A DNA stretch of 64,000 nucleotides from Sphingomonas sediminicola (GTDB lineage Bacteria; Pseudomonadota; Alphaproteobacteria; Sphingomonadales; Sphingomonadaceae): NCBI RefSeq assembly GCF_014489515.1, contig NZ_CP060782.1:496001-560000 (forward strand), in the 5' to 3' direction. Shown piece by piece: positions 44,699 to 52,348 of the stretch. The position numbers were made by a program, and so were the translations under genes. The notes under the pieces were generated by a model, which was not told the DNA's origin, did not search any database, and saw only the letters and a program-made list of their open reading frames with translations. Numbering within the stretch: position 1 is the stretch's first letter; each line of letters begins with the position of its first letter.

Positions 44699-45337
44699 GT
44701 GCAGCGCAAGAGAACAGCAACGGCACCAGAGCCACAACCCGAGCCCGCGCCCGCGCCCGAACCCGCGCCCGTGGCCGTCGATGAGCCACGTGTGATGGAC
44801 AGCGAATCCGAAATGGATCCCGTCGTGGGCCGCGTGAAATGGTTCGACGCGACGAGAGGTTTCGGGTTCGTGGTTAGCGACGCGCTGGACGGCGATATCC
44901 TGATCCACTTCAGCGTCCTTCGCGAGCACGGACGGCGGAGCCTTCCAGAGGGCGCACTGGTCGAATGCGTGCCGATGCGGCTCGACCGGGGCCTGCAGGC
45001 GAAGAGAGTCATTTCGATCGACGTCGGCTCGGCAGTGACTGCGCAACCTCGTCCGAACCGCTCGACGACCAAGGATGTTGACCGTAAGGCTTTGTCCGAA
45101 GCTGCAGGTGAGTTCGAGCCAGTAGAGGTAAAATGGTTCAATCGCGTAAAGGGCTATGGGTTCGTCAATCGGGTGTCGGATCCCGAATCGCACGACATTT
45201 TCGTCCACATGGAGACGGTCCGGAATTCCGAGGTCGGGGATTTGGAACCGGGACAACGGATCGAAGCACGCATCGCGGAAGGGAAGAAGGGCCTGACCGC
45301 GGTCGAGCTTCAATTGGGATCGTCGGACGAGCACTGA
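44699..45337 (+). CDS. Double cold-shock domain protein
   Basis: 212 aa with a Pro/Ala/Glu-rich N-terminal tail (EPQPEPAPAPEPAPVAV) and two cold-shock domains (about 40-105 and 140-205). RNP1-like motifs are KWFDATRGFGFV and KWFNRVKGYGFV; RNP2-like motifs are DILIHFSVL and DIFVHMETV. Binds single-stranded RNA or DNA. GTG 44699 with GGAG upstream. Its last codons overlap the DUF192 gene. Confidence 0.88.
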   Translation: MQRKRTATAPEPQPEPAPAPEPAPVAVDEPRVMDSESEMDPVVGRVKWFDATRGFGFVVSDALDGDILIHFSVLREHGRRSLPEGALVECVPMRLDRGLQAKRVISIDVGSAVTAQPRPNRSTTKDVDRKALSEAAGEFEPVEVKWFNRVKGYGFVNRVSDPESHDIFVHMETVRNSEVGDLEPGQRIEARIAEGKKGLTAVELQLGSSDEH

Positions 45338-45792
45338 CAGCTGTGGCAATTGCGGCGACCAGCGCCTGCGGTTCAGCAACCGCGACCTCTGATGCCCCGC
45401 TGGAACAGTCCCCCGCCGGGCTCGAGCAAATTCCGCTGACAATCAAGACCGCAAGCGGCGAGCACCGCTTCACCGTCGAAGTCGCGCAGACGCCGGAGCA
45501 GCAGGCACAGGGCCTCATGTTCAGGCAGTCGCTCGCCGCCAACCAGGGCATGATTTTTCCGCGCGACCCGCCCGGGGACGCAAGCTTCTGGATGAAGAAT
45601 ACGCTCATTCCGCTCGATCTCCTGTTCATCCGGCCGGACGGGTCGATCGTGCGCATCGCCGAGAATGCAGTTCCGATGTCGCTCGATCCTATTCCATCGC
45701 TGGAGCCGGTCGGTGCCGTGCTCGAGATCAACGGCGGCCGCTCTGCCGAGCTGGGAATCAAGCCGGGCGACAAGGTCACCTGGCGCCACTGA
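45314..45792 (+). CDS. DUF192 lipoprotein, start region probably missing a base
   Basis: DUF192 domain (VEVAQTPEQQAQGLMFRQSL ... GMIFPRDP ... FWMKNTLIPLDLLFI), a small family of exported proteins of unknown role. The N-terminus lacks a normal start. If one G is added to GGG (45316-45318), a TTG at 45314 reads GIVGRALTAVAIAATSACGS, a complete lipoprotein signal, and the total is 159 aa. In the sequence as given, only a GTG at 45343 opens the frame. Overlaps the end of the cold-shock gene. Confidence 0.72.
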
Positions 45793-45840
45793 CGCCCGTG
45801 ATGCTTGCGCTCGCCGCCCGAGAGGGCAGATGCGCGGCCC

Positions 45841-46224
45841 ATGGGATTCTGGTCTCGAACATTCACCTGGTGGAACGGTGCCACCTGGGGCACCGGCCTC
45901 TTCACCCGCCTTCATGGCGAGGAAGTCGCTCGCGATGATGCCGGCAACATCTACTATCGTGACAAGAAGAAACCGGCTTCTCGCTGGGTGATTTACAACG
46001 GCTCCAATGACGGCAGCCGCGTGCCGCCCGAGTGGCAGGCATGGCTCAAGGGCACGATCGACGATGTGCCGGACAAGGCGCTGCCGCCGAAGCGGAAGTT
46101 CGAGAGGCCGGCAGAGGTCAATCCGACCGGCACAATGGCCGCGTTCCGTCCCGACGGTTCGCTTTCCAAGGGTGGCCTCCGTCCGGCATCGACCGGCGAC
46201 TACCAGCCCTGGACGCCAGACTGA
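45841..46224 (+). CDS. NDUFA12/B17.2-family complex I accessory subunit
   Basis: 127 aa, matching NADH:ubiquinone oxidoreductase subunit NDUFA12 of alphaproteobacteria and mitochondria: TFTWWNGATWGTGLFTRLHG, YYRDKKKPASRWVIYNG, and RVPPEWQAWLKGTIDDVP. Supernumerary subunit on the matrix-side face of complex I. ATG 45841. Followed directly by the DUF2155 gene. Confidence 0.93.
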   Translation: MGFWSRTFTWWNGATWGTGLFTRLHGEEVARDDAGNIYYRDKKKPASRWVIYNGSNDGSRVPPEWQAWLKGTIDDVPDKALPPKRKFERPAEVNPTGTMAAFRPDGSLSKGGLRPASTGDYQPWTPD

Positions 46225-46226
46225 GC

Positions 46227-46864
46227 GTGAATCGACTAGCATCGACCGGTGTGCTGCTCGGGCTGCTTCTCGCGGCCGGCTGCCAGCGCGGGCAGGACGA
46301 GAGCCAGGGCAACCGGGTCCAGCTTCCCAAAGCGGCCGCCGGTCCCGGGCAGCAGGTCGGCGTTACGCCGATGCAGGACCGGGTCGCGGTGATCGGCCTG
46401 CTCAACAAGCGCAACGGCATCGTCCGGGATCTTCAGATGAAGCCGGGAATGTCGGTTCGTGTAAAAGATGTGATCGTCCGCCTGCGTGCATGTGAAGCGA
46501 CTGCGCCATGGGAGAATGAAAAGCTGACCGGCGCCTTTCTTCAGCTCGACGTTCAGCAGCCGGATTCGACCTGGCGGCGGGTGTTCTCAGGTTGGGTTTA
46601 CAAGGAATCGCCGTCGCTCAACGTCGTCGAGCATCCGATCTACGATGTCTGGCCCAAGAGCTGTGCGATGACATATCCTTCCGCAGCCCCGAACCGGCCG
46701 CGCCGGTCGCTTCGAACAACCGGTCGAGCGCCAGAAGGTCTGGGACGGGAGACCGTGCGGAACCCGCAACCGAGCCCGCGACCGAACCGTCGACCCCAGA
46801 GACCGCACCGGCGACCGAGCCCGTGCCTCCTCCACCGAGCGCACCGCCGAGTAACGCCACATAG
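46227..46864 (+). CDS. DUF2155 lipoprotein, frame interrupted; overlaps aat
   Basis: GTG start 46227, lipobox [10 protein letters not shown], then the DUF2155 domain ([20 protein letters not shown] ... [15 protein letters not shown] ... [20 protein letters not shown]). The frame breaks at CCCC (46687-46690). One extra C leads into an Ala/Glu/Pro-rich tail ([18 protein letters not shown]) and a stop at 46864, total 212 aa. The last 225 bases lie over the aat gene on the other strand. DUF2155 proteins are periplasmic; function unknown. Confidence 0.8.
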
Positions 46865-47394
46865 GCTTTGCGGGAGATGCTCACCGCGCCGAGCGAGGCG
46901 AGGTGGGACGTCATGAACTGGCAGTCGAGAAGCGTAAACCCGCCCACCTTCAGTCGCGCGACCAGCCAGGCCAGTGCTACTTTCGAAGCGTCGGTCATCC
47001 GGCTGAACATGCTTTCACCGAAGAAAGCTCGTCCGAGCTTCACGCCGTAGAGCCCGCCGACCAGCTCACCGTCATTCCAGACCTCGACAGAATGGGCATG
47101 CCCCGACCCATGCAGTGCGAGCATCGCGCGCTCGATGTCGTCGTTGATCCACGTCTCGTCGCGGTCCGCGCAGGCGGCAATCACCGCAGGAAAGTCACGG
47201 TCCATCGTAACGGTGAAGCGGCCGGACCGGATTGTGCGGCGCAGCGATTTCGAAAGGTGAAATCCTTCGAGAGGAATTACCGCTCGCGATCGCGGCTCGA
47301 CCCAGAACAGTTCGGACGCCTGGCGGCTGTCGGCCATCGGGAAGATACCGGCGGCATATCCCTGCAGTAACAGGCGTGGGTCGAGGCGACTCAT
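46640..47394 (-). CDS. aat: Leucyl/phenylalanyl-tRNA-protein transferase, frame interrupted near the end
   Basis: Adds Leu or Phe to proteins with N-terminal Lys or Arg for ClpAP degradation. [38 protein letters not shown] and [20 protein letters not shown] are diagnostic. The same missing base at 46687-46690 breaks this strand too. Restoring it ends the protein [11 protein letters not shown] at 46640, giving 251 aa. A Gly/Ser/Val low-complexity stretch ([20 protein letters not shown]) lies between core and tail, copying the repeat-rich DNA used in the opposite direction by DUF2155. Confidence 0.88.
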
Positions 47395-47443
47395 CGTCTG
47401 GGAATATGAGCCGTTTTCAGGACCTTGTCAGGAGAGGCAAAGC

Positions 47444-47791
47444 CTAGAGGATTTCGCGTACGAGATCCTGCGGACGACACAGCCGAACGCCCTTGTCGGT
47501 CACGACCAACGGCCGATTGATGAGGATCGGATGCTCCATCATTGCGTCGAGGATTTCGTCGTCGGTGACATCCGGTCGGGTCAGGCCCAATTCGGAGGCG
47601 ATCGGTTCCTTCGCGCGCAATCCCTCTCGCGGGCTGATGCCTGCGCGTTCGTACATTTGCCGCAGCTCTTCGCGGGTCGGAGGGGCCTTCAAATATTCGA
47701 CGACATTCGGCTCGAAGCCGGTTTCCCGAATGATTTCAAGGGTTTTACGCGAGGTCCCGCAGAGCGGATTGTGGTAGATCGTTACGTTCAT
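47444..47791 (-). CDS. arsC: Arsenate reductase, glutaredoxin type (ArsC)
   Basis: 115 aa, standard for glutaredoxin-dependent ArsC. Catalytic Cys11 lies in YHNPLCGTSRKTL; YLKAPPTREELRQMYERAG and HPILINRPLVV with the three-Arg-type environment also fit. Related YffB proteins share the fold, so arsenate as substrate is likely but not certain. No arsB or arsR is adjacent. Confidence 0.85.
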   Translation of the reverse strand: MNVTIYHNPLCGTSRKTLEIIRETGFEPNVVEYLKAPPTREELRQMYERAGISPREGLRAKEPIASELGLTRPDVTDDEILDAMMEHPILINRPLVVTDKGVRLCRPQDLVREIL

Positions 47792-47991
47792 GTCACGGAC
47801 ACTTTCTAGTTCCTAGTCCGGCTTTCGCAACGGGCGTAGCCGCTGATGCGGTCCAATCTCACGGCGAACCATTGTCGCGTTGCCGGAACGATGTTGCTCA
47901 ATCGTCGTTTCCTCGCGCGTGACATGCACCGTTCGCCGGGGTTTCCGGGTCCCGGGCATGGTCCGGAAGATCAACAATCGGGAGAAAAACG

Positions 47992-48552
47992 ATGCAAAAA
48001 TCAATTCTGGCAGTCGTACTGGCTAGCTCGGTCTCGCTGGCAGCTTGCGCAACGGACAGCCGCACGGCTGGTGACGTCGCGCAGGGCGCGGCGATCGGTG
48101 CAGCCGGCGGCGCAGCCGTTGGCGCAGTGGTGCCGGGTGTGAACGTGATCGAAGGCGCCGCTGTTGGCGCAGCGATCGGCGGTCTCGCCGGCGCAGTCTG
48201 GGCCGACCAGAACAATGACGGCTATGTCGACGGCTACGTGTCGAATGGCCAGTATTATGCTGGCACCCCGCAGGGTTACGATCCGACGCTTCGCCGCGTC
48301 GCGACCGGCGCTCTCGGTGGCGCAGCGCTCGGCGCAGTTGCTGGCGCGGTCATTCCGGGCGTCAGCACGCTCGAAGGTGCGGTGATCGGTGCCGCCGTCG
48401 GCGGTCTCGCCGGCGCGATCTGGGCCGACCGCGACAATGACGGCCGCGTGGACGGTTATGTCTACAATGGCCAGTACTACAACGGTGCGCCGCAGGGTGC
48501 TGCGCCCGCGCCGACATATACTCCGCCGGCACGCTCGGGTGAGCGCGGCTAA
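47992..48552 (+). CDS. Glycine-zipper lipoprotein with internal duplication
   Basis: 186 aa. Lipobox ASSVSLAACATD, then two near-identical halves: each has a glycine zipper (GAAIGAAGGAAVGAVVPGVN and LGGAALGAVAGAVIPGVS), GLAGA[VI]WAD, an acidic DNDG loop, and GQYY. Glycine zippers build membrane-embedded helices; family members such as YMGG/SLP-like proteins are outer-membrane lipoproteins. GGGAGAAAAACG precedes the ATG. It is followed by an L,D-transpeptidase, which suggests an envelope role. Confidence 0.75.
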   Translation: MQKSILAVVLASSVSLAACATDSRTAGDVAQGAAIGAAGGAAVGAVVPGVNVIEGAAVGAAIGGLAGAVWADQNNDGYVDGYVSNGQYYAGTPQGYDPTLRRVATGALGGAALGAVAGAVIPGVSTLEGAVIGAAVGGLAGAIWADRDNDGRVDGYVYNGQYYNGAPQGAAPAPTYTPPARSGERG

Positions 48553-48566
48553 TCGCCGGAGTACAT

Positions 48567-49931
48567 GTGAACATTAGGCGTACAGTGCGCACCGGTCCCC
48601 AGCGGCCGGTGCGCATTCTTTCGAGGTTCGGCGGCGGCCTTGCAGCGATTGCGTTCGCGGCCGCCGCTCCTCTTTCGCCCGCCGGCGCGCAGAGCACTTT
48701 GCCGATTGCCGCGGCAGCTGCCGCGAACGGCGTTTCCGATTTCTACAAGGCTCGTGACGGCCGCCCGCTTTGGTTCTCGCAGAACGGCCGCCAGGCCGAC
48801 GTCCTGCTAGAGATCCTGGCCAGCGCCGAACTCGACGGGCTGAGTCCCGACCGATACCGCGTCGAAGACCTTAAGCGGGTCGTTCAGGCAGCGTCCGATT
48901 CAGGAAGCTCACGCGCTATGCGCCGCGCGGACAAGCTGCTGAGCCAGGCGCTCGTTGACTATGTGCGGGATGTCAGGACCGCGCCCCGCACCGACACCAT
49001 CTACGTCGATTCCGATCTGAAGCCGTCGCCGCCGAGCGCGCGCGCGATCCTCGATGCGGCGGCCAAAGCGCCGTCGCTCGAAACCTATGTCGCGGAGATG
49101 CGGTGGATGAACCCGCTCTACGCTCAGCTTCGGCAGGCGTTGGCGTCCGGTTCCTACAGCCCCGAGCAAAGCGACCTCATCCGCTTGAACCTGCAGCGTC
49201 TACGCGAGCTGCCTGCCGGTGATGGCCGCTACGTGCTCGTGAATGCGGCGGCCCAGCGGCTCTTCATGTACGAGGGTGGCGAGGCCGTGGACTCGATGCG
49301 CGTCGTCGTCGGCAAGCCGATCTATCCGACGCCGATGATGGCGGCCTACATCCGCTTCGCGAATCTCAATCCATACTGGTACGTGCCCGCCGACCTCGCG
49401 GCCGAGCGCATCGCCCCGAACGTAGTCAAACAGGGCCTGCCCTACCTTCAGCGCCAGGGATATGAGGTGGTTTCGGACTTCGTCGGCGAGCCGCAGATTA
49501 TCGATCCGACCACCATCGACTGGCAGGCCGTCGCCGACGGCCGGCAGAAGGTGCTCATCCGCCAGCAGCCAGGCGCGCACAATTCGATGGGCCGCATCAA
49601 GTTCATGTTCCCGAACAGCGAGGGCGTGTACCTGCACGACAATCCCGAGCGCGAGCTCTTCGAGCAGGCGGCACGCCTCTACAGCGGCGGCTGCGTCAGG
49701 CTCGAATCCGCGTGGCGGCTGAGCCGTTGGCTGTTCGGACGCGACCTGACATGGAAGGGCGCGGGGGCCGAGGAAGAAGTCAAGCTCGATAAGCCCGTGC
49801 CGGTTTACATCACATACCTGACGGCAGTCCCCGACGGCTCGCAGGTCGCCTTCCTCGACGACGTCTACGGCCGCGACAAGGCGCGGCTCGCGCGGCAGGG
49901 CGATGGCGGGCTGATAGCGGCCGCGCGCTAG
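48567..49931 (+). CDS. L,D-transpeptidase of the YcbB/LdtD type
   Basis: 454 aa with signal peptide (GGLAAIAFAAAAPLSPAGAQ). An N-terminal domain precedes a YkuD catalytic domain (about 215-400) whose motif is LHDNPERELF ... LYSGGCVRLES with catalytic Cys in SGGC. A large YcbB-type insertion and a Phe/Tyr-rich substrate lid (AYIRFANLNPYWYVPADLA) are present. It cross-links peptidoglycan through meso-diaminopimelate. GTG start 48567, 14 bases after the previous gene. Confidence 0.9.
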   Translation: MNIRRTVRTGPQRPVRILSRFGGGLAAIAFAAAAPLSPAGAQSTLPIAAAAAANGVSDFYKARDGRPLWFSQNGRQADVLLEILASAELDGLSPDRYRVEDLKRVVQAASDSGSSRAMRRADKLLSQALVDYVRDVRTAPRTDTIYVDSDLKPSPPSARAILDAAAKAPSLETYVAEMRWMNPLYAQLRQALASGSYSPEQSDLIRLNLQRLRELPAGDGRYVLVNAAAQRLFMYEGGEAVDSMRVVVGKPIYPTPMMAAYIRFANLNPYWYVPADLAAERIAPNVVKQGLPYLQRQGYEVVSDFVGEPQIIDPTTIDWQAVADGRQKVLIRQQPGAHNSMGRIKFMFPNSEGVYLHDNPERELFEQAARLYSGGCVRLESAWRLSRWLFGRDLTWKGAGAEEEVKLDKPVPVYITYLTAVPDGSQVAFLDDVYGRDKARLARQGDGGLIAAAR

Positions 49932-49937
49932 TCTGCG

Positions 49938-50643
49938 TCAGAGAGACCAGTTCGCCACGTAATCGAGCCGGTAAGGGATCGGCTGCCCGTCCGCGTCCAG
50001 CGCTGGCCGAAACCGCAACCGCCGGTAGATCAACGGGCATAGGCCGCTGTCGACGTAAGGGTCGCCGCTGGAACGTGTCACCCGGCATTCCGTCGGAACT
50101 CCGCTCGTATCGAGCCGGAGCGAAAGCATTGCGCGTCCGTAGGGCAGGCGCCCGCCCGTAAGGTCACGATAGTCGCCGCGGTTGAGATTGCGGATCAGCC
50201 GGGCTGGCGTGTAGCCGCTGAAGTCTCCCGAACCGCCGCCTCCGCGGCCGGATCCAGCGCCTCCCGCGCCCGGCCCGGTTCCTGCGGAGGCTGCCCCTGA
50301 TTGCGCAGCACTTTCCGTGCCGGCGACCGGCGCGGCGACGACCGGTGGCTTGGCTGGAACGACGATCTTCGGCGTCGGTGCTACTACCGGCGTTGGTTCG
50401 GCCTTTTTGCCGGCTGCGCCTTCCACTTCTTTTGCGCGATCGGCCTTGGGTTGTGGGGAGGCGGAACCGGAGGAGGCGGGGCAGCTCCTTGATGTCGAAC
50501 GTCTTCAAACTTTCGACGACCTGGCGGACGCTATGGACGTTCAGTCCAGTCAGGATCACCGCGCCAAGCACGACGTGAACGATTGCGACGCCCGCAAGCG
50601 CCTTCGCGCGATCTTCCCGAGCAGTGGCGGTGTAACTGGCCAT
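49938..50643 (-). CDS. TonB-family energy transducer, frame interrupted twice
   Basis: After restoring one base at each of two G runs (50455-50458 and 50478-50481, plus strand) the protein is 235 aa: an N-terminal anchor helix (AGVAIVHVVLGAVILTGLNV), a Pro/Ala/Lys linker beginning KELPPPPPVPPPQPKA, a Gly/Ser-rich stretch, and a C-terminal TonB domain (YGRAMLSLRLDTSGVPTECR ... RLRFRPALDADGQP). It probably couples proton motive force to outer-membrane receptors; exbBD are not adjacent. ATG 50643. Confidence 0.82.
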
Positions 50644-50704
50644 CGACGCGTTCCCGATGAGCAACGCGTATCATGCGCGAAAGTTTTCGGATGCAGCGAT
50701 TGTA

Positions 50705-50735
50705 GCGTCCGCCTTCGACCCATTGCAGACATTAC
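50705..50735 (+). repeat. Palindromic dispersed repeat, copy 6
   Basis: GCGTCCGC / GCAGACATTA arms, core CTTCGACCCATT. Lies between the divergent TonB-like gene and the membrane protein gene. Confidence 0.75.
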
Positions 50736-50768
50736 GAAGGCGTGAGAACGTGGGCCGGGGCGCCTGCC

Positions 50769-51347
50769 ATGGACACCTTCGAATATATCACCGCGCTTGT
50801 GGCCGTCGTGATTGGTTTGGCCATCGCCGATCTTGCGACGAGCCTGCATCGCCTCCTGCGTAACCGCAAACGAGTTCGCTGGGATTGGGTGGCGCCGCTA
50901 TCCGCTCTGCTAATCCTGGCTGAACTGTTCAACCTGTGGTGGCGCTGGCACGGCTTCAGCGGAACGACCGCCGGTCAGGTTGTTCCTTATTTTCTCGCAC
51001 TAATCCTCATTTTTCTCGCCGCATGTATTACGCTTCCCGATGAGGTGCCGGCGGACGGCATCGACCTAGCTCACCACTTCGACGAGAACCGAAGGTACTT
51101 TTGGTTTGTCTATGCGAGTTATGTCGCGTTGTTGATTGCGCTTATCTCGATACGCGACCTGCACAATGGACTCACGGCAAGAGCCCTCCTTTCAAGATAC
51201 TATTTTGATTATCCATGGCTCGTCGCGGCCTACGCGATGATCTTCGTTCGCAAGCGCTGGATCAACGGCATCGTGATGCTCGCGTCACTCGGTTGGCTGG
51301 TGATCGGCCTCAATCTCTGGGGACGAACGCCCGACCTGCCCCTCTGA
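50769..51347 (+). CDS. Polytopic membrane protein, unknown family
   Basis: 192 aa from ATG 50769. Six hydrophobic stretches, opening FEYITALVAVVIGLAIADLA, then acidic HHFDENRRYFWFVYA before a second set of helices. No family recognised with confidence. No strong ribosome site. Flanked by palindromic repeats on both sides. Confidence 0.55.
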   Translation: MDTFEYITALVAVVIGLAIADLATSLHRLLRNRKRVRWDWVAPLSALLILAELFNLWWRWHGFSGTTAGQVVPYFLALILIFLAACITLPDEVPADGIDLAHHFDENRRYFWFVYASYVALLIALISIRDLHNGLTARALLSRYYFDYPWLVAAYAMIFVRKRWINGIVMLASLGWLVIGLNLWGRTPDLPL

Positions 51348-51397
51348 GACCGTTGCTAATCAAACAAGGAGTGTGGCTCTCGGCCCTTCATCAGAAC

Positions 51398-51429
51398 AAT
51401 GTCTGCTTTCGACCCATTGCAGATATTAG
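51398..51429 (+). repeat. Palindromic dispersed repeat, copy 7
   Basis: AATGTCTGC / GCAGATATTAG arms with core TTTCGACCCATT; both arms carry the matching change C to T and G to A, so the stem is kept. Confidence 0.8.
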
Positions 51430-51770
51430 AACGCCTGCCGGGGCTAGGGCTGAAGTAGACCGACGGGAAAATGCCAGTCCGCGGAGGCACGGAAAAAGCG
51501 GCCCAGCCCTTTAAGGGACCGAACCGCTTTTCACCCTCGCTTGTCACGAGAAGAGCGACGCTCAATCCGCAACCAACGGGACAGGGGGCGTCCCTGCGGA
51601 CCGTAACCGATAAAGACCTGGGGAGAGTATTGGTTCCTACGGCGAGTCCGCATGGCGCCGTCGTTCGTTTCATGGGTCGAGGCCTGTCGGGGCTGCGTCT
51701 AGCTTAACGGGTGCCTCGACGGGCCTCACGCGGGACGAGGGCAGCCGGGCTCACTTCTGAATGCGAGGCC
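51430..51770. other. Unexplained gap with a strong hairpin
   Basis: About 340 bases without a supported gene. A hairpin AAAAGCGG / CCGCTTTT with an inner CCCTTT/AAGGG spans 51494-51531 and could terminate transcription from either side. The sequence from 51535 to 51710 is not recognisably coding on either strand and might hold a small RNA. Confidence 0.35.
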
Positions 51771-51959
51771 TCAGGCCAGACGGCTCTCTTCGTCCTTCTC
51801 GGACGGGTCCGGTGAATTCGTGTTGGCGGCGAGCCTTTTGCGGCAATCGTTCAGGATCGCCCGGCACCGCTTGATGCTGTCTTCAAGCTCGCTGTTCAGC
51901 TCTCTGAGGCGAGCCACTTCATTTTCGTCTTCGGTCGACACTTCGGAAACCCAATTCAC
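51771..51959 (-). CDS. Small coiled-coil protein (62 aa)
   Basis: 62 aa, acidic, with a clear heptad pattern (NEVARLRELNSELEDSIKRC and RAILNDCRKRL). GTG start at 51959. Function unknown; the sequence resembles short coiled-coil cytosolic proteins and has no signal. Confidence 0.45.
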   Translation of the reverse strand: MNWVSEVSTEDENEVARLRELNSELEDSIKRCRAILNDCRKRLAANTNSPDPSEKDEESRLA

Positions 51960-51997
51960 CTGACCCGAAGCAGAAACACCAAGGGACGAGGCCGTTC

Positions 51998-52165
51998 CTA
52001 CGGCTGCTCAGGGTCTTCCTCGCTGTCGCTTTGCGGCAACTCAACACGCCACCGCTCAAGCGCCTCGTTAGCGTGCTCCCCGCAGAAGAGATCACCGTCG
52101 AGAATGACGCCAGCGGCATTGAGGCAGCCCTCCATCGAACACTGCGGGAGCTCCTGCCTCGTCAT
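51998..52165 (-). CDS. Small putative zinc-binding protein (55 aa)
   Basis: 55 aa from ATG 52165. It carries Cys9, Cys14, Cys27 and His30 in the pattern CSMEGC ... LFCGEH, spaced like a small treble-clef or knuckle, followed by an acidic tail (SDSEEDPEQP). No family named. The ribosome site is weak; the ordered Cys/His set is the reason for the call. Confidence 0.45.
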   Translation of the reverse strand: MTRQELPQCSMEGCLNAAGVILDGDLFCGEHANEALERWRVELPQSDSEEDPEQP

Positions 52166-52242
52166 GGGCACGCCATTACCGACTAAAGTCCGTATCGATC
52201 TACTACTTTTGTGTGTGGGCTGCTGCGCGAAGTTCGCCCCCT

Positions 52243-52272
52243 AATGTCCACTTTCGACCCAAAGCAGGCAGG
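52243..52272 (+). repeat. Palindromic dispersed repeat, copy 8 (degenerate)
   Basis: Left arm AATGTCCAC and core TTTCGACCCAAA intact; right arm decayed to GCAGGCAGGACC. Upstream of the ABC-F gene. Confidence 0.6.
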
Positions 52273-52348
52273 ACCTAAATCGCAGCGCTTGGGCGCTCAT
52301 CGCTAACCTGTCTTGGGTTCGCCACGATCGGCTGTTAAGCGGCCGGCC

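Noticed and set aside
44213-45442. A 409-codon minus-strand frame across recX and the cold-shock gene
   Set aside because: It spans two recognisable plus-strand genes and their gap; composition is Arg/Pro-rich and without domain.
45373-46242. A 289-codon minus-strand frame over DUF192 and NDUFA12
   Set aside because: Antisense shadow; NDUFA12 and DUF192 motifs on the plus strand are unmistakable.
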